The notes: a model not told the origin generated them from the letters alone. 64,000 nucleotides of DNA from Streptomyces antimycoticus (GCF_005405925.1 NZ_BJHV01000001.1:7688001-7752000), one strand, 5' to 3'; counted from the stretch's first letter, positions 26,440-36,045 are shown. Made by a program: numbers and translations.

Positions 26440-28085
26440 GTGCGTAAGAGACGCAAGATTCTCACCGTGTCGACGGCCGTCGTGGCCGCCGCCACCCTGC
26501 CCCTGCTGATCAGCCCCGTGGTGAGCGCGGCCGCGCGGGAGGACGACGACGATTCCTCCCGCATCGCCCGCCTCTACGCCCCGCCCCCCGACCGGGACTC
26601 CTACCGCCAGGTGGCCCGCCTCGCCTGGCGGGGCGACTTCCGCGACTCCGCCGGGCTCCTCGCCATGGTGCGGACGCCGCAGGCGGTCTGGTACGGGGAC
26701 GAGAGCCCGGAACGGGTCGAGCGGCTGGTCCGCAGGACGACGCGGAGCGCCGACGTGCAGGGGAGGCTGCCGGTCCTCGCGCTCTACAACATCCCGGGCC
26801 GTGACTGCGGCAGCTACTCGAGCGGGGGAGCGGACGGCCTCGCCGCGTACGAGGCGTGGATCGACGCCGTCGCCGAGGGCATCGGCGACCGTAAGGTGCT
26901 GATCGTCCTCGAACCCGATTCGCTGTCGCTGCTGCCCTCCGACTGTGCCGACGAATCGAACGCCGATCAGACGGCCGTCGAGCAGCAGCCCGCCGAGGAG
27001 CAGCCCGCCGAGGAGCAACTCGCCGCCGAGCAACAGACGGCCGTCGAGCAGCAGCCCGCCGATCTGCCCCCGCTGCCCGACCCCGGCGCGTCCACGTCCC
27101 CGCCTGCCGCATCGGCCGCCCAGGACGCCGGCCAGGACGCCGCGCAGTCCCCGGACGCGCAGGCCGCGGACGCGCAGGCCGCGGACCCGCGGCTCCCCGC
27201 CTCCGAGGACCCGGCGCCGGGGCCCGCCGAGGCCCAGGAGCCCTCCGGCCTCGAGCCCTCCGCATCCCAGAGCCCCGCCCCGAGCCCTCCGCCGAGCAGC
27301 CCGGCACCCTCCCCGAGCTGCCCCCGCTCCCCACACCCGACCCCGTGACCCCCGACGCCGAGGACGTGGGCGACCTGGACACCCCGGTGGTCGAGGACCA
27401 GGAGACCGCCGCCCGCTACTCCGAGATCAACTACGCGGTCGACGCCCTCACCGCGCTCGGCAACGCATCGGTGTACCTGGACGCGGGCCACGCCGGCTGG
27501 CACTCCGTCAGCAGCATCGTGCCCCGGCTCATCAAGGCCGGGATCGACCGCGCCACCGGCTTCGCCCTCAACGTCTCCCACTACCAGACCGACCCCGACA
27601 GCGCCTGGTACGGCCGGCTGATCTCCTCCTGCCTCGCCTACGCCGACGAGGGCGGGGACCCCGAGGACTGCGCCGACCAGAGCTGGTCACGGCGGCACGC
27701 CCGCCGCTGGCTGCACGCCCACGTACCGGACGACCCGGGCCGTATGAAGCACTTCGTCACCGACACCAGCCGCAACGGCCAGGGCCCCTGGGCCCCCAGG
27801 GCCGGGGCGCACCTCGACGCGCAGTCGTGGTGCAACCCGCCGGCGCGGGGCCTGGGCCGGCGCCCCACCACCCGTACGGGCGATGCGCTGCTGGACGCCG
27901 CGCTGTGGGTGAAGACGCCGGGCGAGTCGGACGGGCGGTGCCTGCGCGGCACCGACGGGCCCCTGGACCCGGTGCGCGGGACGGTCAACCCCGACGCGGG
28001 GGAGTGGTTCCCCGAGCAGGCGCTGGAGCTGGTGCGCTACGCGGAACCGTCGGTCAAGGTCTTCCGCCGGACCCACGGCCGCTGA
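26440..28085 (+). pseudogene. Secreted GH6 cellulase/endoglucanase, interrupted by insertion and frameshift
   Basis: GTG 26440 begins a signal peptide (RKRRKILTVSTAVVAAA). The N-half of a GH6 catalytic domain follows, with YNIPGRDCGSYSSGG and the catalytic Asp in VLEPDSLSLLPSDCAD. The frame then enters an Ala/Glu/Gln/Pro-rich stretch and stops at 27346-27348. The GH6 C-half continues one frame back from GTG 27345: ARYSEINYAVDALTALGNAS, YLDAGHAGWHSV, WCNPPARGLG, GEWFPEQALELVRYA. Whole GH6 domains join SDCAD almost directly to ARYxEINYAV, so about 150 codons are extra. The GTG of the second part overlaps the stop of the first, so re-initiation is conceivable. Intact it would cut beta-1,4-glucan outside the cell. 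Confidence 0.8.
26956..27405 (+). repeat. Low-complexity repetitive insertion inside the GH6 domain
   Basis: About 450 bp between the two GH6 halves. It includes an exact 24-bp direct repeat at 26971-26994 and 27037-27060 coding TAVEQQPA, several EEQPA/AAEQQ units, then QAADAQAAD repeats and Pro/Ser runs. The reading frame shifts by minus one somewhere near 27250-27290: upstream coding sense is SGLEPSASQSP, downstream it is AEQPGTLPELPPLPTPDP. Slipped-strand growth of a short repeat is the simplest origin. Confidence 0.65.
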
Positions 28086-28095
28086 CGCCCCGCGG

Positions 28096-28989
28096 TCAGC
28101 CCGCCGGGTTGTGCCGGACGAGGGCGTCGACCAGGCCGGAGGCGGTGTTCGGGAAGTCCATCGGAACGATCCCGAGCCCGGTCCAGCCCTGTGCCTCGGC
28201 GCCCTCCAGGAACGACTTCACCTGCGGGTTGAGCCGGTCCGCGTTGGAGCGGGGCGGCAGCAGGGCGGCGGTGGAGACATAGTTGATGAAGAGCTTGCCG
28301 GGCTGGGCCGCCGCCTTGCGGAACTGCGCCTCGATCTTCGGGTACTTGCCGAACGGCTCCGCCATGTAGTCGTCCTGGATGTCGAAGAGCCCCCCGTCGC
28401 CGTACCGCACCCCCGGCATGTTGTCCGAGTCGGCGAGCAGCACCACCCTGCCCCGGGCCTGGCCCAGGGCGGGGAGGGTGTTGTCCAGGCGGAACAGCGA
28501 GCGCCAGCCCTTGTCGTCCAGGTAGGTGTCGAAGATCCGGCGGAACTCCGCGGCACTCTCCTCCGAGTACTCCTGCTTGACCCGCATCAGCACGGTCTCC
28601 GACGGATGCGCGGAGAGAAAGGAGCGGCAGGCGCCGAGCACATCGTCGAAGTTGAGGTTCTGGTAGAAGGCGCCGTGGTGGATGGGGAAGGCGTTCTCGA
28701 AGGCGCGGCAGCGGACGTCCAGAAAACGGATGCCGCTGCTGAGCTGGTCGGCGATGGTGGTGTTCTGGCACTCGGTCCACGGGCCGCCGAAGCGGGCGCC
28801 GGAGTTGTGGGTGCCGGGCAGGGTCAGCCGCTGGACCGGGGTGGCGTCGGCGATGGCCGACAGCCAGTCCTCGGCGGCCGGCAGCAGGGGCGGCGCGGCG
28901 GCCGTGGCCGTCGCGGTACCGCCGACGGCGGTGACCAGCCCCGCGGTGGACAGCGCGGCCGCGCCCCTGAGGAACCCTCGCCGGTCCAT
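28096..28989 (-). CDS. Tat-exported phosphatidylinositol-specific phospholipase C-like protein
   Basis: 297 aa from ATG 28987-28989. The twin-arginine signal MDRRGFLRGAAALSTAG is clear and ends near ATAAAPP. PI-PLC X-domain features: LTLPGTHNSGARFGGP carries the first catalytic His, IRFLDVRCRAF the Arg/Asp strand, and FPIHHGAFYQ the second His. Bacterial members cleave phosphatidylinositol or related lipids to a cyclic inositol phosphate. The calcium-independent bacterial form fits the length (about 300 aa). It converges with the GH6 gene 10 nt away; both products are exported. Confidence 0.85.
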   Translation of the reverse strand: MDRRGFLRGAAALSTAGLVTAVGGTATATAAAPPLLPAAEDWLSAIADATPVQRLTLPGTHNSGARFGGPWTECQNTTIADQLSSGIRFLDVRCRAFENAFPIHHGAFYQNLNFDDVLGACRSFLSAHPSETVLMRVKQEYSEESAAEFRRIFDTYLDDKGWRSLFRLDNTLPALGQARGRVVLLADSDNMPGVRYGDGGLFDIQDDYMAEPFGKYPKIEAQFRKAAAQPGKLFINYVSTAALLPPRSNADRLNPQVKSFLEGAEAQGWTGLGIVPMDFPNTASGLVDALVRHNPAG

Positions 28990-29138
28990 ACGCGTACTCC
29001 CGTCGCTCGCCTGCCCGTGCCATGCCGGACGGCATCGAAGCACAAACGAGGGGGAGGGGCTATGGACAGCGGCTGAATCAGCGATTCAATCGAGGAAATC
29101 CCTTGAATCGCCGATCCAGCCGGAGAGTTGGGGCGCCG

Positions 29139-30329
29139 TCAGAGCCAGCCGCGGCGCTTGAAGATGACATACAGGCTGACGCAGACCACCGCCATCAGCA
29201 CGATCGCGAACGGATATCCCCACACCCAGTCCAGCTCGGGCATATGGGTGAAGTTCATCCCGTAAATGGTGCCGACCAGCGTGGGCGCGAACAGGATCGC
29301 CGCCCATGCGGAGATCTTCTTGACCTCCTCGTTCTGCTCGAAACCCGCCTCGGCCAGCGCCCGCATCTCGGCGTTCTGCTGCTGGGTCACCAGGGTGGCG
29401 TTGACCGCGAGGATGTCGGTGAGGGCCGAGCGGAAGCCGTCCACGCGCTCGCTGGTGTGGGTGACGTGGTCGGCGACGTCACGCAGATAACGCTGCAGCT
29501 CCTCATCGGTGCCGTATTTGTCGAAACCCGCCATCAGGCCGTGCAACATCCCGACCAGCGGGCGGGTGGCGCGCTGGAACTCCACCATCTCGCGGGAGAG
29601 TTCATAGATGCGCCGCGACACCTCGGGGTCGCCGCGGAACACCTCGGTCTCGATCTCGTCGATGTCGTTCTGCACCCCTGCCACCACCGGGGCATAGCCG
29701 TCCACGACCGCGTCGAGGATCGCGTACAGCACGGCCTCGGGGCCCAGCGCCAGCAGCTCGGGGGTGGACTCCATCCGGGCGCGCACCACGGACAGGTCCG
29801 GGGCGGCGCCGTGCCGGACGGTGATGACGAAGTCGGGGCCCACGAAGACATGCAGCTCGCCGAAGTCGACCTCCTCCGGCGCGTCGAGATAGCGGGCGGC
29901 GCGCAGCACCACGAAGAGCGTCTCGCCGTAGCGCTCCAGCTTGGGCCGCTGATGGGCCTCCAGCGCGTCCTCGATGGCCAGCTTGTGCAGATCGAACTCC
30001 TCGGCCAGCGAGAGCAGCTCCGCCTCGCTCGGCCGGTACAGCCCGATCCAGGCCATCGCACCGGTCTCCTCGCGCAGCCGCCGGTAGGTGGCGGCCAGGG
30101 TGTCGGGGGTGCCGACCCGGCGGCCGTCGCGGTACACCGCGGCGTCCACCACGCTGCGCTCGTCCGGCTCACGCGGGGTTCCATCGGCGGCGGTGGTCTG
30201 CTGCTCGTCGCGCGGCGGGCCCGGGGGCGCCGGGGCGGGGCGCGGGGCGGCATCGGCCCGGTTCGCCCCGCCGGGGCGCAGCCAGGGGTACCGCCTCGTG
30301 GGGCGGGGGGTGCGGCGGCGCTCGGACAT
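29139..30329 (-). CDS. corA: Magnesium/cobalt transport protein CorA
   Basis: 396 aa. A long disordered Pro/Arg-rich N-terminus (about 60 aa) precedes the cytoplasmic alpha/beta funnel domain. The long helix follows (RATRPLVGMLHGLMAGFDKYG), then two C-terminal membrane helices with the pore signature YGMNF between TLVGTI and the second helix (FAIVLMAVVCVSLYVIF). The protein ends with basic KRRGWL. It forms a pentameric Mg2+ channel closed by cytoplasmic Mg2+. AAAGGA lies 8 nt before the ATG. A Pro/acidic mini-ORF sits 71 nt upstream, suggesting translation-coupled Mg2+ control (see findings). Confidence 0.95.
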   Translation of the reverse strand: MSERRRTPRPTRRYPWLRPGGANRADAAPRPAPAPPGPPRDEQQTTAADGTPREPDERSVVDAAVYRDGRRVGTPDTLAATYRRLREETGAMAWIGLYRPSEAELLSLAEEFDLHKLAIEDALEAHQRPKLERYGETLFVVLRAARYLDAPEEVDFGELHVFVGPDFVITVRHGAAPDLSVVRARMESTPELLALGPEAVLYAILDAVVDGYAPVVAGVQNDIDEIETEVFRGDPEVSRRIYELSREMVEFQRATRPLVGMLHGLMAGFDKYGTDEELQRYLRDVADHVTHTSERVDGFRSALTDILAVNATLVTQQQNAEMRALAEAGFEQNEEVKKISAWAAILFAPTLVGTIYGMNFTHMPELDWVWGYPFAIVLMAVVCVSLYVIFKRRGWL

Positions 30330-30400
30330 AGGGGGTCCTTTACGGATAGCGGGCTCGGGCTCGGACGGGCGCCACCTCCGGGCCGAACCGGGCAGTGCGC

Positions 30401-30460
30401 TCAGCGCGTCCGGGCCGCAGCGGCGCCTCGAGGCATACGACTGGGAGGCTCACTGTCCAT
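30401..30460 (-). CDS. Candidate Mg2+-responsive leader peptide upstream of corA
   Basis: ATG 30458-30460 to TGA 30401-30403 encodes MDSEPPSRMPRGAAAARTR. AGGAGGT lies 7 nt before the ATG, a near-perfect Shine-Dalgarno. The acidic/proline start (D-S-E-P-P) resembles in composition the enterobacterial mgtA leader MgtL, whose acidic/Pro stretch destabilises ribosomes when Mg2+ is low. Similar logic at corA in an actinomycete would make sense, but it is an inference. Position, strand and Shine-Dalgarno are directly seen. Confidence 0.5.
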   Translation of the reverse strand: MDSEPPSRMPRGAAAARTR

Positions 30461-30545
30461 GGACCTCACCTCCTGTCGCGAGCACTGACCTCAGTGCAGG
30501 ATATCGCCCTATATGACCGTGGTGCGTCCCGGGGGAGCGGTGGGC

Positions 30546-30562
30546 GAGGCAATACTTGCCTC
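30546..30562. promoter_or_regulatory. 17-bp palindrome GAGGCAATACTTGCCTC upstream of the corA leader
   Basis: Perfect 7-3-7 inverted repeat, GAGGCAA-TAC-TTGCCTC, 86 bp upstream of the leader ATG and 74 bp past the end of the LuxR-type gene. The 306-nt gap 30330-30635 otherwise holds only the leader ORF. The site may be an operator for the corA transcript. Its GGCAA/TTGCC core is like that of the site at 53755, though spacing differs. Confidence 0.45.
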
Positions 30563-30635
30563 AGATCAAGCGTTTTCTGCACAGGTACCCGGAGGGGCCG
30601 CCCCGGGACCCACCGGCGCCCGCACCCGCCGCCTG

Positions 30636-31565
30636 CTACGGCAAAAGCCCCGCACGGCGGGCCTCGACCACCGCGTGGAGACGGGTATGGGCCCCCAACT
30701 TCCGCATGGACGAGCGCAGATAGCTCTTGACGGTCTCCGGCCGCAACCCCAGCCGCTCCGCCGCCGTCGAATTCGTCGCCCCCGAGGCCACACACGCCAG
30801 CACATCCACCTCGCGCGGCGAGAGCTCCACCCCGGGCCCCCCGTTGCGGTGCTCCCGCTGCCTGCCGCGCCCCGACGAGGCCCTGGCCAGCCGAGAGCAG
30901 GCGGTGAGTATCTCCTCGCGCAGCTGGCGGTCGGGCACCCGGTGCGCCAGGGCCCGCAGATCGCCGTGGGCCTCGCGCACCTCCTCCCACACCGCGGGAT
31001 CGGTCTCCTCCGCCGACGGCTCCCACTGCGGTCCCGGCGGCTGCCCACGGCGCTGGCGCGCCTCCGTCAGCAGCCGCTGCGCCTCCTCCCGCACCGCCAG
31101 CTCCTGCGCCAGTTCGCTCTCCAGCACGCGTTCCAGCTCGCGCGCCGACTCCACGGCCGCGGTCAGCGCCCGGTCGCCGAGCAGCAGCGGCTGGCGCAGC
31201 GCGCCGTACAGCACCCCGCGCACCCGCCCGCGCACCACCACCGGCACCGCGAGCATCGAGCGCAGCCCCTCCGCGCCCACCGCCGCGTCGTACTCATGGC
31301 TGATCGCCCGTGAGGCGGGGTAGTCCGCCACCGAGATCGGCCGGGACATGGTGAGGACCTTGCCGCCGAGGCCGTTGCCGGGTGTGATGGCCAGACCCCG
31401 CAGGGAGTTGGTCGTGGTGCCGGTGAGTTCCGAGATCCGGAACTGCCGTGACCCCGAGAACAGCCCGCCGAACGCGACGGGCAGCCCACCACGCCGGCGC
31501 ATCCGCTGCAGCGTGTTCCGTATGTCGACGGCCCCGTCCGATCCCGTCACGGCCACCTCCCGCAT
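30636..31565 (-). CDS. GAF-domain LuxR-type transcriptional regulator
   Basis: 309 aa. The N-terminal GAF-like sensor (about 1-150; LAITPGNGLGGKVLTMSRPI, EGLRSMLAVPVVVRGRVRGV) follows the plan of regulators next to acyl-CoA synthetases. A helical linker follows, then the C-terminal LuxR HTH: ELSPREVDVLACVASGATN, AERLGLRPETVKSYLRSSMRKL. It is divergent from the acyl-CoA synthetase pair with an 85-nt gap holding CCCCCG-TC-CGGGGG, a probable operator or hairpin. Likely role: activating or repressing fatty/organic acid activation genes. The ligand is unknown. Confidence 0.85.
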   Translation of the reverse strand: MREVAVTGSDGAVDIRNTLQRMRRRGGLPVAFGGLFSGSRQFRISELTGTTTNSLRGLAITPGNGLGGKVLTMSRPISVADYPASRAISHEYDAAVGAEGLRSMLAVPVVVRGRVRGVLYGALRQPLLLGDRALTAAVESARELERVLESELAQELAVREEAQRLLTEARQRRGQPPGPQWEPSAEETDPAVWEEVREAHGDLRALAHRVPDRQLREEILTACSRLARASSGRGRQREHRNGGPGVELSPREVDVLACVASGATNSTAAERLGLRPETVKSYLRSSMRKLGAHTRLHAVVEARRAGLLP

Positions 31566-31650
31566 CCAGCGCCACCCCCGTCCGGGGGTAGTGAGACCCA
31601 GATCACCCGTCGCACGATGCTAGCGAGCGGTACGCCATTCAGGAGGACAA

Positions 31651-33368
31651 GTGACAGCAATGAATCCGGCTCACGACTTCCGCGAGGCACGGGACTTCCT
31701 GCTCGACCACCGGGAGGACTACGCGGGGGCGTACCAAGGGTTCGGCTGGCCACGCCCGGAGCGGTTCAACTGGGCCCTGGACTGGTTCGACGGGATCGCC
31801 GGGCGCAGCGGCGACCGTACCGCCCTGCACATCGTCGAGGAGGACGGCAGCGAGATCCGGCTGACCTTCGAGGAGCTGCGCCGCCGGTCCGACCGGGCCG
31901 CGAACTGGCTGCGCGACCGCGGCGTCCGGGCCGGTGACCGCATCGTGGTCATGCTCGGCAACCAGGTCGAGCTGTGGGAGACCGCGCTGGCCGCGATGAA
32001 GCTGCGCGCCGTCGTCATCCCCGCCACCCCGCTGCTCGGCCCGCTCGACCTCGCCGACCGCATCGAGCGCGGCCGGGCGGCGCATGTGGTCGTACGGGGC
32101 GCGGACACGGAGAAGTTCGCGCAGGTGCCGGGCGACTACACCCGGATCGCGGTCGGCGGCGCGCCCGAGGGCTGGCTCGCCTACGAGGACGCCGGGACCG
32201 CCCGGATCACGGTGGACGGCGCGGCGGACGACGCGGCGGACGACGAGCCCTTCGTCCCCGACGGGCCGACCCTCGCCACCGACCCCCTGATGCTGTACTT
32301 CACCTCCGGCACCACCGCGCGCCCCAAGCTGGTGGAGCACACCCATATCTCGTATCCCATCGGGCATCTGGCGACGATGTACTGGATCGGGGTCAGGCCG
32401 GGCGATGTCCACCTCAACATCTCCTCCCCCGGATGGGCCAAGCACGCCTGGTCCAATCTCTTCGCCCCCTGGAACGCCGAGGCCACCGTCTTCGTCCACA
32501 ACTACACGCGCTTTGACGCGGGCCGCCTGATGGCCGAGATGGACCGCTGCGCCATCACCACCTTCTGCGCCCCGCCCACCGTCTGGCGGATGCTCATCCA
32601 GGCCGATCTCACCCAGCTGCGCACCCCGCCCCGGGAGGCCCTCGCCGCGGGCGAGCCGCTCAACCCCGAGGTCATCGAGCATGTGCGGCGCGCCTGGGGG
32701 TGACCATCCGGGACGGCTTCGGCCAGACCGAGACCGCCGTTCAGGTGGCCAACACCCCCGGCCAGCCGCTCAAGCCCGGCTCGATGGGACGGCCGACCCC
32801 CGGCTTCCGCGTCGTCCTGCTGGATCCGGCGACCGGCCGGCCCGGTGAGGAGGGCGAGATCTGCCTCGACCTCACCGGCCCCGAGGGCCGTCCCGTCGGC
32901 CTGATGACCGGCTACGAGGGCGACGGGGAGCGCACCGCCGAGGCCACCGCGGGCGGTTACTACCGCACCGGGGACATCGGATCGCGCGACGCGGACGGCT
33001 ACATCACCTACATCGGCCGCGCCGACGACGTCTTCAAGGCGTCCGACTACAAGATCTCGCCGTTCGAGCTGGAGAGCGCGCTGCTGGAGCACGAGGCGGT
33101 CGCCGAGGCCGCCGTCGTCCCGGCCCCCGACCCGCTGCGGCTGGCCGTGCCGAAGGCGTACATCGTGCTGGCGGAGGGCTGGGAGCCCGGCCCGGACACC
33201 GCGAATGCGCTGTTCGCGCACTCGCGGGCGGTGCTCGCGCCCTACAAGCGGATCCGCCGCTTGGAGTTCGCCGACCTCCCCAAGACGGTTTCCGGAAAGA
33301 TTCGCCGGATCGAGCTGCGTGAACGCACGGCACAGGGTGGCGGTATCGAGTTTTATGAGGAGATCTGA
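31651..33368 (+). pseudogene. AMP-forming acyl-CoA synthetase, split by a one-base deletion
   Basis: GTG 31651 with AGGAGG upstream. First frame 31651-32703: adenylation motif LMLYFTSGTTARPKLVEHTH and GWAKHAWSNLFAPWN. It stops right after HVRRAWG. The next frame continues as VTIRDGFGQTETAVQ, YRTGDIGSRDADGYITYIGRADD, and the acylation-site motif PKTVSGKIRRIELR. Family members read RRAWGVTIRDGFGQTE without a break. The junction has five G's after T (TGGGGGTGACC) where six would restore the frame. If intact the product (about 572 aa) would be a medium-chain acyl-CoA synthetase activating acids with ATP. GTG 32700 overlaps the stop, so coupled translation of two halves is possible. Confidence 0.85.
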
Positions 33369-33441
33369 TGACTGACGCTCATATGATGACCCACCCGCAC
33401 GAACGTGAAGGCGTACGTGAACGTGAACCCAAGGAGCTCCC

Positions 33442-35166
33442 ATGACCGACCTCACGTCTGACCCACCAAGCCCAGCGGGGCTCTCCTACACCAGCGGAGC
33501 CGGGGACCTCCCGCTGCTCGGCGACACCATCGGCGCCAATCTGGCGCGGGCCGTCGAGCTGTACGGCGACCGCGAGGCGCTCGTCGACGTCCCCTCCGGC
33601 CGCCGCTGGACCTACGCCGAGTTCGGCAGGTCGGTCGAGGAGGTCGCGCTCGGGCTGATGGCCAAGGGGGTCGCCAAGGGCGACCGGGTCGGCATCTGGG
33701 CCATCAACTGCCCCGAATGGGTGCTGTTGCAGTACGCCACCGCCCGCATCGGCGCCATCATGGTCAATATCAACCCCGCGTACCGCGTCCACGAGTTGCG
33801 GTATGTACTCCAGCAGGCCGGAATCTCGGTCCTGGTCTCCTCCATCGAGCACAAGACCAGCGACTACCGGCGGATGGTCGAGCAGGTGCGATCGGCCTGC
33901 TCCCCGTTGCGCGATGTCATCTACATCGGCGACCGGACCTGGGACGGGCTGGTGCGCGCCGGGGCCGATGTGCCCCCCGAGCGGCTCGCCGAGCGCGAGG
34001 CCCGGATCAGCTGCGACGACGCGGTCAACATCCAGTACACCTCCGGCACCACGGGCTTTCCCAAGGGCGCCACCCTCTCCCACCACAACATCCTCAACAA
34101 CGGCTTCTTCGTGGGGGAGACGGTCCGCTACACCGCCGAGGACCGGATCTGTGTGCCGGTGCCCTTCTACCACTGCTTCGGCATGGTGATGGGCAACCTC
34201 GCGGCCACCAGCCACGGCGCCTGCGTGGTCATCCCCGCCCCCACCTTCGACCCCGTCGCCACCCTGGCCGCCGTCGAACGGGAGCGCTGCACCTCGCTGT
34301 ACGGCGTTCCCACCATGTTCATCGCCGAGCTGGCCCTGCCGGACTTCGCCACCTTCGACCTCAGCTCGCTGCGCACCGGGATCATGGCCGGATCGCCCTG
34401 CCCGGTGGAGGTGATGCGGCGGGTGGTCGCCGAGATGCACATGGCGGAGGTGTCCATCTGCTACGGCATGACCGAGACCTCACCGGTCTCGGTCCAGACC
34501 CGGCCCGATGACGACCTCGTGCGCCGCACCTCGACGGTCGGCCGGGTGCTGCCGCATGTCGAGGTCAAGATCGTCGACCCGGTGACCGGGGCGACCGTGC
34601 CCCGCGGCACCCGCGGCGAGCTGTGCACCCGCGGCTACTCGGTGATGCTCGGCTACTGGCAGGAGCCCGAGCGGACCGCCGAGGCGATCGACTCGGCGCG
34701 CTGGATGCACACCGGCGACCTCGCGGTGATGGACGGCGAGGGATACGTCCAGATCGTCGGCCGGATCAAGGACATGATCGTCCGCGGTGGCGAGAACGTC
34801 TATCCGCGGGAGATCGAGGAGTTTCTGCACACCCACCCCAAGGTCGCGGATGTACAGGTCGTCGGCGTACCGGACGAGAAGTACGGCGAGGAGGTCCTGG
34901 CCTGCGTCATCCTGCGCGAGGGCGCCAAGACCCTCACCCGCGATGAGCTCGCCCGCTTCTGCCGGGGCCGCCTCGCCCACTACAAGGTCCCCCGCTATCT
35001 GCGTCTCATGGACGCCTTCCCGATGACGGTCAGCGGCAAGGTCCGCAAGGTCGAGCTGCGGGAGACGGCCGCGCGGGAGCTGTTGCCCGAGACCCGGTCC
35101 GAGGACGATCCGGCCAGATCCGAAGCGCTGGTCGAGCGGGCCGAGCCGCAGACCGCGCCCAGCTGA
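33442..35166 (+). CDS. Acyl-CoA synthetase (FadD-like, AMP-binding)
   Basis: 574 aa, ATG with AAGGAG 7 nt upstream. ANL superfamily: P-loop motif [26 protein letters not shown]-like segment ([13 protein letters not shown]), [10 protein letters not shown], then [20 protein letters not shown] and the hinge [15 protein letters not shown]. The C-terminal lysine motif is [13 protein letters not shown]. It activates fatty or branched acids to acyl-CoA through an acyl-AMP. It follows the broken synthetase by 73 nt and is probably cotranscribed under the LuxR/GAF regulator. Confidence 0.9.
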   Translation: MTDLTSDPPSPAGLSYTSGAGDLPLLGDTIGANLARAVELYGDREALVDVPSGRRWTYAEFGRSVEEVALGLMAKGVAKGDRVGIWAINCPEWVLLQYATARIGAIMVNINPAYRVHELRYVLQQAGISVLVSSIEHKTSDYRRMVEQVRSACSPLRDVIYIGDRTWDGLVRAGADVPPERLAEREARISCDDAVNIQYTSGTTGFPKGATLSHHNILNNGFFVGETVRYTAEDRICVPVPFYHCFGMVMGNLAATSHGACVVIPAPTFDPVATLAAVERERCTSLYGVPTMFIAELALPDFATFDLSSLRTGIMAGSPCPVEVMRRVVAEMHMAEVSICYGMTETSPVSVQTRPDDDLVRRTSTVGRVLPHVEVKIVDPVTGATVPRGTRGELCTRGYSVMLGYWQEPERTAEAIDSARWMHTGDLAVMDGEGYVQIVGRIKDMIVRGGENVYPREIEEFLHTHPKVADVQVVGVPDEKYGEEVLACVILREGAKTLTRDELARFCRGRLAHYKVPRYLRLMDAFPMTVSGKVRKVELRETAARELLPETRSEDDPARSEALVERAEPQTAPS

Positions 35167-35189
35167 TGAGTTGCGGGCCCCTCTACTCC

Positions 35190-35282
35190 AGCAGGGGCCC
35201 ACACCCCCACCACAGCAGGGGCCCCCACCCCCACCACAGCAGGGGCCCCCACCCCCGCCGACGCGGGGCCCCCACCCCGCCC
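35190..35282. repeat. Tandem repeat, 24-bp unit, four copies
   Basis: Units of 24 bp start at 35190, 35214, 35238 and about 35261; the last two are slightly shortened and degenerate. Each unit has AGCAGGGGCCCCC and a C-rich end ACCCCCACCAC. The array lies just after the acyl-CoA synthetase stop and ends at the stop of the convergent metallopeptidase. GGGGCCCC cores could fold as hairpins and end transcription from both sides. Confidence 0.8.
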
Positions 35283-35283
35283 G

Positions 35284-36045
35284 TCACTGGACGACGTTCG
35301 GCAGGCACGACTTCACCCCGGATCGCGCGCCGCGGCTGAAGTAGCCGACCCGCTGGGAGGCGTCGCCGTGGTCGGAGATGTCGGTCCACGGGGTCCTGTC
35401 GGCGAGTGCGGTCAGGGCATCCGCCAGCTCCTCGGTATCACCCTCCTCGAAGGTCAGCGTCCCGTCCTGGGCGGCGCCGAAGAGGACCGCCCCGGCCAGG
35501 CAGTCGGCCTGCAGCTCACGGGCGAGGTCGACCAGGCCCGCGTCCAGACGGTTCTGGACGGCGTGGCCCCACTCATGGGCGATCACCAGATAGACCCAGG
35601 CGTCGCCCCGCGCATGGCCCCAGCGCATCAGGTCCATGTCCCACGCTATGTAGTCGCCGTCGGGGCAGTAGACGGCGTTGTCGTCGGGGAGTGGCTCACT
35701 TCCGCACACCGGCGTACCAGGGGTGTCGCCGTCGTAGGTGCCCAGGATTCTGGGCGGGTTGTAGCCGCCGGTGAACAATTCGGGCCAGTGGGTCTGCCAG
35801 TAGGTGGTGGTGACGGAGACCGCCGCGTCGATGTCCTGCTCCACACCCGTCCCGCCGTCGGTGCCATCAGGGCTGGTGAGCGGGGTGGGCGTACCCGGTG
35901 TGGCGCCGGACGGGGGAGCCGGTGCGGCCGAGGAGCTCTCCACCGTGGGCGGCGGCACATCGCCGCCCGCGCAGCCGGTCACCAGAAGCAGGGTCAGGGC
36001 GGCGGCGAGCGGAGCCCATGACCTCGGGTACCACGGAACAGCCAT
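35284..36045 (-). CDS. Lipoprotein zinc metallopeptidase (YpfJ/neutral zinc metallopeptidase family)
   Basis: 253 aa. Lipoprotein signal ending in lipobox LVTGC, then a Ser/Pro/Thr-rich linker (about 40 aa). The catalytic core has the zincin motif AHEWGH and a downstream third ligand in LARELQADCLAG, as in the putative neutral zinc metallopeptidase family. A cysteine pair (VCGSEPLPDDNAVYC) fits an exported fold. It is likely anchored on the outer face of the membrane. GGAGG lies 8 nt before the ATG. Physiological substrate unknown. Confidence 0.85.
   Translation of the reverse strand: MAVPWYPRSWAPLAAALTLLLVTGCAGGDVPPPTVESSSAAPAPPSGATPGTPTPLTSPDGTDGGTGVEQDIDAAVSVTTTYWQTHWPELFTGGYNPPRILGTYDGDTPGTPVCGSEPLPDDNAVYCPDGDYIAWDMDLMRWGHARGDAWVYLVIAHEWGHAVQNRLDAGLVDLARELQADCLAGAVLFGAAQDGTLTFEEGDTEELADALTALADRTPWTDISDHGDASQRVGYFSRGARSGVKSCLPNVVQ

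Noticed and set aside
30330..30560. M-box (ykoK) magnesium riboswitch upstream of corA
   Set aside because: AGGTGAGG and a later ACTGCCC recall M-box pieces, but the order and spacing of the conserved parts do not fit and the first piece doubles as the leader Shine-Dalgarno. A covariance-model search would decide.
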